A stretch of DNA of 64,000 nt. Origin: Typha latifolia. Its lineage: Eukaryota; Streptophyta; Magnoliopsida; Poales; Typhaceae. Below, piece by piece: positions 55,925-64,000 of the stretch. The stretch is taken from NCBI GenBank assembly GCA_019914945.1, contig CM034099.1:3782001-3846000 (forward strand), written 5' to 3'. The notes under the pieces were generated by a model. The model saw only the letters and a program-made list of their open reading frames with translations, had not been told where the DNA came from and ran no database searches. Position 1 is the stretch's first letter. The number at the start of each line of letters is the position of its first letter. The translations under genes and the position numbers were made by a program.

Positions 55925-58524
55925 TCACCTCCTTTTGGTGTTAGGAAGTGTAAGGGATACAGTTGGGGTAGGAATGCCCATGTACTGGAGCCTGGGTGAC
56001 AGCCTAACTGTGGGGCTTGGGCGCGGTGATGGGATCGGGATCTTGTTCCCTTTGGGTGAAGGAACAACCCTGGGTGAGAGGTTAACTTGTTCAAGAGCTC
56101 TGCACTGGAGATCGGCTGGATAGTCGCGGACGCACCCAATTCGAGCCCCAATGCCAGTGGTCCATTTGCACGATAGACGCCTGCTCAAATCTAGCGTTGG
56201 TGCGCTACCAATGCTGCTATCAGTGGCATTATCTTGCCTGGCTATGTTCTTGGGAGATCTTTCAGCTTCTGTGGCCTCAACTGCAGTTTCGTACTTTGCC
56301 ACTTCAGCCACCTTCTTTTCTTCCACTACTGGTGGTGCATTATCATTCTTCTTGAACGACGGATTCTCGTCGTCATCGATGGAACATCTCTGGAAAATAG
56401 TGCAAGGTTAGTTAGAATGGGTAGGCTTCAAAGACCAAGTATTTACAATTCAATTGTCTAAGGGAATAAATGTAAACTAATTTACCTTGACATTGCTGAG
56501 GTCTACATTGTTCTCCTCAAGAAAGCTAATAAACTCCTTGAAATTCTCTTCTGTAGGAAGGTAATGTCCACTGTATGGCCATATGGCCTGAATTAAAGAG
56601 CAATTGTTGGCAATTAGAGTTCAAGAAAAAAAAAAGAAATATTCTCTCTATTGAAGCAGAAGATAGTGAATTGACAGAAATATCTCCTAAGCGATTCAAG
56701 TCAACCATTAGTAGTTAGTACCTTGAGAATTCCATCATTAGCGACCAATCTTCCAGCAGAGATTATGGCTCCTCCAGCCAGGAAACTCGAGTGCTGAAAT
56801 TTGCCTTTTATTTTCTGCCCAAAAGAAAAGCACAAGTAAGAACAGATGCACGAGTCCATGACTTAAATCATCAGAATATTATTGAACATCTGGAAACAAG
56901 AATATTGAAGTTAGTTTTCACATTAAGCATTTAATATAAGGTGGATATCAGATTATACTATGTGATAGTAGTTCCTTTGGTACAATGAATACCTGCCCAA
57001 TATATAGTGTCCTTGATGTGCTGAGAACAAATATCCATTTATATTCTTCGGTAGTGTTCACAAGCTTTTCACTTTCTTTGTAAAGGAGTCTCCCATTTTC
57101 CACAATGACTTCAAAGGCCTCCCTCTCTTTCTGCAGTGAAGGAAAATATAATCCGCATGAGAGCAGTTCATTTCAACAAAAAAAAAAGTTCATGTAGAAT
57201 ATGTGACTAACTAATGTAATAACTCAATGAAATGGAGAAAATGAGTAAAGTGCCTACTGGTCCGAGATATTTGATGAATTGACGCTGAAGCTTGTTTCTT
57301 GGGCACTTCTCAAGGTTTATTTCTCTACCATCTCCAACATCCAACCTTCATATTAGCAAAGAAGAAGATGAGTAAGGCAAGCTTTAATGCCAAAGTTACC
57401 AAATATAGAAGGCAAGAATATGATTTGGGTGTATATAGTACCAGTAGAAGAATGGTTCAGTGCTCTCACTTGCAAACCAGACATCATAATAGAAATGCAA
57501 ATTGTGTCCATAACGGTGCCGTGGGTCAATCTGTGCAGAATAAACAACAAGATGATTATCATTAGATAATTCTCTCGGATAAAACCAAAGTCCCGTTTTT
57601 ATGCTTCTGATCTAAGCACAAACATTCTAAAAATATGTCTGTAGTCGGACGCATAGATAAAAATCCGATGAGAAGAGTACTTACAGCTTCAAGCCAGTGT
57701 TGAAGTGCTAGTTTTTGAGCCTTTTCATCCTTGGACAAACCTTTACCGACCTGAGAATGAAGGGAACAAACATCAGTTACTTGAATCAGGCACAAATATT
57801 ATAGCCTGAATTTTATGATGTTAAGTGTACAACATACCTTGGCTACCCTTTTTAGTGCCCTCGCCCAACGAGAAGCCGCTGTCTCTGGTTTCTCAACATT
57901 GAAGAATGAAACGGAACTTTGCTTCAGAATTGCAAAGTCCAGTGCCTTCCACCTGAAGAGCGATTGAGCGATATAGCATAAATACAAATATAACAACAAC
58001 TAGATCAAGGTGACAAAGTTTGAGACAAACCAGAGTTCTTCGACAACGACTGCACAATCGGCCAAATTTCTTCGGGTCCGGTAACTCTTATAGACTTTCT
58101 GTAGCCTTGTGGCTGCTGCATCAAGCTCACTCAAAGGCCTAGGTGAAGCAAATTCAGGTGGGCATTGTGCAGGTTTCACATCAGGCACTGCCTCATTTAT
58201 CGTGCTCTCCAAGGATGGTAGCTCTTGCCTGGGTACAATGGCAAGCTCAAGCTTAGCTTGCTTTCCTTTCCAACTCTTGGAACCAATTGACTTATCAATT
58301 ACCACATCGGATCTATCGCAAACCATCTTCATTTCCCGATCACACCTCCTGGGGCTAAATGAATCAGTTTTTCTGAGTCTAGGTGATCTTAATGCAATCC
58401 TGACATCTCTCTCACCAGAGCTAATGGATCTCCTTAAGAGGCCATCAACCTCTGTGATACCAATCATCTTTTCTCTCATCACTTTAACCCAAGTCCATGA
58501 AAGCAAGGAAAGGGATAAACCCAT
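55925..58524 (-). CDS. IQM: IQM family calmodulin-binding protein
   Basis: IQM proteins are plant-specific with one IQ motif that binds calmodulin, and have been tied to stomatal movement, reactive oxygen and stress responses. Nine exons give 549 residues: 58031-58524, 57838-57952, 57685-57750, 57442-57530, 57258-57345, 56993-57130, 56722-56814, 56486-56587 and 55925-56389. The IQ motif [19 protein letters not shown] is about 138-156. The conserved family core follows: [77 protein letters not shown] and [22 protein letters not shown]. The C-terminal tail is Ser/Pro-rich. The start at [10 protein letters not shown] was preferred to an ATG-like codon 16 residues earlier because a splice acceptor (58567/58568) falls between the leader and that point. 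Confidence 0.95.
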
Positions 58525-58566
58525 AGAAGCAAATACCAGGTCTACACCAAAACAAAAGAGACTATC

Positions 58567-58666
58567 CTGCACACAAAATCACACCACCGCATAACCTTTT
58601 AATCTTTCTTTAATCACTAACAATAACAAATCAAGGAACGAAGTAGAAGTAGAAGTAGTGAAGTAC
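58567..58666 (-). other. Probable intron in the IQM leader
   Basis: In gene sense the donor is CATTAG|GTACTTC and the acceptor GTGTGCAG|GATAG. The intron is about 100 bp and lies wholly before the chosen ATG. This is inferred from signals. Confidence 0.6.
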
Positions 58667-60142
58667 CTAATGGAGCTCAACACCTTCGATAAACAAACAA
58701 CTCGTACCACCACACATCCAACTGCTCCTCCCTGGTCTTTATAGACCCAAATCCAGAGGTGGGTCCGATTGGGGAGGACAAGTCCTCGCATCGTACCCTT
58801 TGAATACGATATGGACGAGGGGAAAGGCGACCAAATAGAGCTCTAAACCGTGTTCTTCCTCGACATCAAATGGGTAGAAGAAGGAATATGTTGGAAAAAG
58901 ATGGGAGCTTTGAGCAGGCAACAACGATTCGGATCGAGAACCCCCACACGAGGGTTTGAATCGTTGAAGGCTTCCAAGCGTTTATCGGGATTTCCATTGG
59001 GAGCTGTATACAAGTCAAAACTCCATTTTTTGGGTCAACGATGCAGCGTTTGGTGGGTAACGAGGATTGCACGCAATTTTTCCATAAATATGAAGTGAGG
59101 AGTCCGAGGACCCCACGAAATCTAAGAAGAAGAAACATAGCATTCAAAAAACATTTTTTTGTCATTTTTCCCTTTCTAATCTTATATTCATATTCTAATT
59201 CTCCTCAGCTAATTGGCACATGAACGTTTGTCACTATTTGCACATTGCCCACAAATTAGGGACATTTTCTTGAGGCTCAAATCTATCTATCTATATATTT
59301 CACATCTTATGTTTTGAAGAATTTAGGATTAATACCCTATATTTTTAAAGTTTTGACTTTCTTTTCTTTAAGATACTTGTCATATTTTTCTAAGAAAGAG
59401 AGGTTTTTTTTCCCCTCTTTTTTGTTTATATATTTTGATTAGCCATAATTAAGATAGTGTTTAAAAAATGAAGTCCATTAACAAATATATATTAATTAAC
59501 ATACGGAAAGCAAAGTAATTTGTGGGTCATATGAAGTGATAAAATTAATGATGCGTTATTATCCTATTACATCATCCTATAATTTATTTAATCTGCTACA
59601 ACCTGTGCATTTAGTGAATTGACTTAATGACCTAGGTGGGCCCCCCACACTACAGACGTATCATATGGAGATTATATGTGTACACGTGTAAAGACCAAAC
59701 ATAAGCTCGCTGACGTGGATAGTATGAATAGTCACATCGGTGTCAAAACCGAGTGTTCCCAGTTTTGGGCACTCGGTTTGACTGTTGAACCGCCCGTTTA
59801 GCTTAACGAACTTTCATGTGCTTTAACCGTCCAAACTCTGGATCCCGTCCATGAAACAGAGCAAGAGACAAAGATGAACAAACGCAACATCTGACGTAAT
59901 ATATGGGCAGCTTTTTGTCGTCTCTACTCCAAAAATATTCCTCTGACTACACTTATTTTTATACTTAGTTCTCCAAATTATTCAAAAGTTATATAAAGTC
60001 ATAGGGCTCTCAATCCACCAAGTCTTCTTTCGTGAAATAAGTCTATTTTTAATTGTGAAATAGATGAATAGTTAGTTGAATTTCTGAATTGCATGAGATA
60101 AAATGGTTGAATAAAAAATAATATCTTTTTATCCCAAAAATA
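58667..60142. other. IQM upstream region, no further gene
   Basis: The first few hundred bases should hold the IQM leader and promoter. The rest is AT-rich with short tandem ATCT repeats near 59281. No exon was recognised. Confidence 0.5.
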
Positions 60143-63100
60143 GGGTTATTTGCATCAAAAATTTACTTAGTTTTTGATTTGGCAAGACATAATCATTTTC
60201 AGTTTCTCTTGCAATTAAGGTTCCTTTCCTACTTTTCTTCTAAAAAATAGTATGAAGTTATTTCTCTCTCTCTTAAATAAAAAATTAAGTAAATTTTCGG
60301 TGCAAATATGAAACACCCACTTCAAAAAATTCACGTGATTCCCAAGTGCCCTGTCAGTGAAATAATCTCACCAAGTATTTGAATAAATCAAGAAATACCA
60401 TAATAATCCAACAAATAATTCAGAATTATAATATCACAGGCCTTAACAAGCCTCTAGGAATACAAGTCCAATACTAATTTGTTAAAACATAAATACCCTC
60501 GTAGGGGCTAAGTCCAACTGAAAATAATAGAATAAACAAATGCTAAAAATAAATGAATGAATCTGCTACTCCTCGATGTCCGCATCCTCTATAATCATCT
60601 CTGAAATATTTCCACCAAAAATGGTGGTGAGCACGGGGCTCAACAAGTAAAATCTAATAGTAATCTAAGAATATTACATGATAAATAAAATGCAACTCAT
60701 AACATGTCAGGAAAAAATGTACATTATGACTTTTAATAGCTTCCTTCATTATAGCTCATTTTACATAAAAATCCACATAGGAGTCGAGTCACAATAACAT
60801 ATCTCACAAAACATCATAAAAATCGAGGGGGACTAGTCAACTAGCAGTATTATCGCCCATACATACCTGGCGACGCTGCATATGACCGGTTGTCTGTGGC
60901 CATCAGACTAAGGACCCCAGTCGTAGGCCCATAAACACTGTTCTAGTAATCATCGCACAGAGCAAAATCATCACATACGGCTGATAAGAGCACACATCTC
61001 AATAGACGCCCTGACCCTACGTCCTCGGGTACCGCTAGAACTACAATCCCTACCTCTCAATCATATTTTCTAATATCATACTAGTCAAGTCTCCAACTAG
61101 GGCAGTGTAATCACCTGAATGCTTCACCAGCTACCGACCTCAGGTGTGAGCCGCTAATATAATACTATATAATATACACTCTACCCCTAACCCCGGGTTG
61201 AGTGGGTAAAAAGGGCACTGCCTAACTAGGACTTGACTAACAGTGATACATGCACGTGGTGGCATGATCTCTATTATTTATTTAACATAATCATCATAAT
61301 AACAAATATTATAAATAAGCATAAAGTCTATCATACATGTGCATTAAGTGATAAATAATGCAAGTAAGAATTAACATGTAATTAAATACAAATATGAAAT
61401 GTCATATAAGTTTCACAAGTAAGAAAACGACATTTAATTATCACAGGCAAGAAATGACATAAGCATGCATTTTTCATAGACTATTATAGAATTCTACTCG
61501 CCCGAGTTATTTCTGGAATCCATTTTACTCTCCTAATCAGTTGGCTCTCCTTGATTTTCGAGATCCTTCCCGCACAATAATGGATCTGAGTTATTTATAA
61601 ATAAAATAAACATAAGATTAATGAACTTATAAACTAACCATCTTGTTGTATAAATTTAAGTTGATTCTCTAGGTCCGAGATATTATTTGTCTTAAAAAAA
61701 TAATAATGGTCATTTAGAGTCGTTCACATTGTAAATGTGAAGGTATTTGAAAAGACTAATAGATTCAAATACCTATTTTGATTTTGTATAGTTCCTAATT
61801 TTATTAATAACATGGTTGAGAAAATTATAATAATTACAATTAGGTAGCTAACAGAATTTAATAAAAAAACAGACTCATAATAAATTAGTCTAGGGTTAAA
61901 ATGTTAAAGGTTAGGCTGGGCTCAAGGCCCAGCAATTTAGGTGAGAGTGAGAGAGGGAGAGTGGGCTGCAGACCTACCTGCAGCCCACTGGACCAGAGGT
62001 AGTGGATTGGGCTCAAGAGCCCAGTCCAACAGAATGAGGAGTCAAATGTGCTCTGGACTGGCTCAGGGGCCCAGTCAAGTAGGGTGAGATGGTGGACTGG
62101 GCTCCAAAGCCCAGTCAGACAAAAAAAAAGAGGAGGTGGGCTGCGGGGCCTACCGTAGCCCACCAGAAACTAAGAGGGGTGGACTGGGCTCCGGAGCCCA
62201 GTCCACCGAGACCTTAGAGAAAAGGGTCAGAGGACCTGGGCTGCAGCGCAACCCATGCCACAACTTAGAGAGAGACCAGTGGGGGTTGGCCCAACCCCCA
62301 CCTTCTCCTCGTTCTCCTTGCCAGAGAAGGAGAAACAGAGGAGAAAGGAATAATGCTGCCGGTGATCCTCGTCACCGGCAGCTCCCGGCTCCGGCAACTC
62401 CTCCCCAAGTCGACTAGGTCGACTTGGGTGCAGGAGTGATCAGATCCTTCGGCTAGTGTGGCTTGAGAGAGAGAGAGAGTTGTTGAGGAACTCCATGGCC
62501 GGCGGCCATGGAGTTTTCAACTCAGTGCTAGGTGGGCTCAAAGCCCTCTTTTCGGGTACCTACCTCTTCCAAGTGAAGAGGTGGGTCAGCCAAGATTGAC
62601 GAGTGAGGCCACCACCGCCGGTGGTGGCCGCTTGTGCCAAAGAAACCCGGTGGTGGGAGGCGACATGGCATCGCCTCCCTCACGCCCCGTGGGGACCCAA
62701 TTTGGGTACCCACAGCAAGGGGTTGAAGCGGGGAAACTTCCCGGACCGGTGTGAGGTCGACCCGAGGTCGCCGGTCGGTGAATTTCCCCGGCGGAAGCAG
62801 ACGAAAATAAAATCCTAATACGCATGATTAACTAGGCTATTTTCAAATTGAACTGAAGAGGGGATGAAGGCTAACCTGAGGATCGAGGTGAGGGGGTTTT
62901 GGTTGATTGCCGGTGCTTCGATGACTTGCTGCCCGCGACGAGGACTTTGGCTGCTCGGGAGAGAAAAGAGAGGAGGGAACAACGAAGAAGAGGAAATTGC
63001 GAAAGGAAAACTCAAGGGGAAGGAGAGGAGATTAAATAGAGAAGAGGTGGTGAGGGCAACGGAGTGGAGTTAACTCCACTCCGGCGCACTCCTCTCCCAC

Positions 63101-63242
63101 CTCTCGCAACTGACTGTGAGAGGTGGGGGAGGGGGAAGAAGGAGTCAACGCACATGCCAAGCGCGTGCGCTGCAGTTAGGGTGCACACGCATGGCGCGTG
63201 CGCTAAATTTTTTTTTTTTTAACGGGTGTTACAAAATAACCC
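60143..63242. mobile_element. MITE split near its right end by the solo LTR
   Basis: The left end GGGTTATTTGCATC followed by AAAATTTACTTAG is inverted at the right as TAAGTAAATTTTCGGTGCAAATAACCC, if the LTR and one copy of its target duplication (60309-63238) are removed. Without them the element is 170 bp. The flanks, CCCAAAAATA on the left and CCCAAAATATA on the right, may be an imperfect 9-10 bp target duplication. Confidence 0.75.
60309..63233 (-). mobile_element. Solo LTR of an LTR retrotransposon, 2.9 kb
   Basis: In minus orientation the element begins TGTAACACCCG and ends GGGTGTTTCA, short inverted termini with the TG..CA rule. A perfect 5 bp target duplication, AAATA, flanks it (60304-60308 and 63234-63238). 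No gag-pol, primer-binding site or second LTR is present, so the internal part was lost by LTR-LTR recombination. The terminal sequence and length suggest a Ty3/gypsy type, but no coding domain can confirm this. Open frames at 61885-63073 are LTR composition, not genes. Confidence 0.88.
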
Positions 63243-63912
63243 CCAAAATATAACCAAATGCTTCATAAATAATTGAGATTAAAAAATTATGATATATGCA
63301 ACCAAGCTTGTAATTATCATAATCAAACAATTTATTCTTATTCAGTATAATTATTAAATCTTATCATTCTTTTAAATTTAAATACTAAAAAGAAAAGAAA
63401 ATATTCCTTTTTGAATAAATACTAAACCACGCCAAAAGGAAGGGCCAAATGAGTTTATATTATATGTCTATTTTCTGATAGGTTCCAGCTGGATCAAAGG
63501 AAAATTGCAAATCCGCCGAAGTAGGGAGATGCAAAGTTGGAGACATCATCTGCGAACGATATTCACATATATCCTATATAGAGTTAGAGAGAACTAATGA
63601 AAGTTTATGTTACTCATGGGGCGAGTTCAAATTTAAGGTCAACAGATAAGGAAAGACGACTAACAGTGTGCAAGATGAGACTAACAATCCTTCTCATCTT
63701 TGAATCTTTCTAAATAAAACAATCCAGTCTCCATGAGTTACCAAGAGCCAGAAAGATCAACTATTTCTCATTCACAGACAACAAATCAACACCATTACAG
63801 TAAAACAGACAGGAACTTAGAAAACAACATTTTCCACTTTGGAGACTGCAGTAGCGAATGGAAGGGGAACAGGACAACAGCCAATAGATGCTCTCATTGA
63901 CTTCTACATTTT
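63243..63912. other. AT-rich flank and probable 3' untranslated region of the last gene
   Basis: From about 63480 onward base composition becomes less AT-rich and lies directly behind a minus-strand stop codon (63913-63915), so it is probably 3' UTR. No other gene seen. Confidence 0.4.
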
Positions 63913-64000
63913 TTAGTCTCTCTTACCAGTCATGGTCATGGAGGAGCAGAATCGATCAAGAAATCTTCCAAGAGATTCCCAGAATCCTCCTCCTTTCATT
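63913..64000 (-). CDS. Unrecognised protein, C-terminal end (or tiny ORF), cut by window edge
   Basis: A minus-strand frame reaches a TAA at 63913-63915. It reads MKGGGFWESLGRFLDRFC then SSMTMTGKRD. The ATG at 63997-63999 may be the start of a tiny protein or an internal Met of an exon that continues beyond the window. Its Phe/Trp/Leu-rich amphipathic pattern looks coding. I do not recognise the family. Confidence 0.4.
   Translation of the reverse strand, partial: MKGGGFWESLGRFLDRFCSSMTMTGKRD

Noticed and set aside
58525..58572. Upstream start giving 16 more residues on the IQM protein
   Set aside because: A splice acceptor lies at 58567/58568, so this part looks like leader. MGLSLSLLS is the conserved family N-terminus.
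61885..63073. Cluster of open frames read as proteins
   Set aside because: They lie inside the solo LTR, overlap each other on both strands and match no retroviral or host domain.

Overview
This is nuclear DNA of a flowering plant. Coding sequence is cut into short exons with GT..AG introns that are rich in A and T. Every protein recognised is a conserved plant type: an Abi-like WAVE subunit, a cellulose synthase-like enzyme, chloroplast ferrochelatase with an LHC-type tail, eL28, eS30, arabinogalactan peptides, ABCI1/CcmA, VTI1, THO6, casein kinase I-like and IQM. Spaces between genes hold plant-type DNA transposons, MITEs, a solo LTR and long (GA)n/(TA)n microsatellites. The sequence does not settle monocot versus dicot. 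I see no prokaryotic operon, CRISPR array or viral genome.

Layout. 1-455 is the 5' end of an ABIL gene (minus strand, cut by the window edge). 2149-5858 is a complete six-exon cellulose synthase-like gene (minus). 6052-6824 and 8142-9979 are non-autonomous hAT-like elements with 8 bp target duplications. 11917-16574 is ferrochelatase 2 (plus). 17860-20425 is eL28 (plus) and 21475-21660 an AG-peptide gene. From about 22165 to 29090 the block 'end of FC2 - eL28 - AG-peptide' occurs again. In this second copy the FC2 exon is dead, the eL28 coding exons are gone, an ABCI1 gene occupies the gap (26316-26990), and the AG-peptide gene is intact (28689-28877). 30768-33341 is the Qb-SNARE VTI1 (plus). 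35695-36123 is eS30 (minus). 38031-45046 is the 13-exon THO6/DWA1-like WD40 gene (minus). 45478-46072 is a third hAT-like element. 47796-54321 is a 14-exon casein kinase I-like gene (plus), divergent from THO6. 55925-58524 is a nine-exon IQM calmodulin-binding gene (minus), convergent with the kinase. 60143-63242 is a MITE split by a 2.9 kb solo LTR. 63913-64000 is probably the 3' end of another minus-strand gene.

These are mostly unrelated housekeeping genes. The linking theme is local history: a tandem block duplication about 6-7 kb long, whose second copy decayed while a different gene (ABCI1) came to sit behind the surviving eL28 promoter and 5' leader. That arrangement is the most testable new observation here. 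I found no evidence for an undescribed multi-gene system. Exon coordinates were derived by hand from reading-frame continuity and splice-site fit. All hand-assembled genes keep an open frame from start to stop (or to the window edge).
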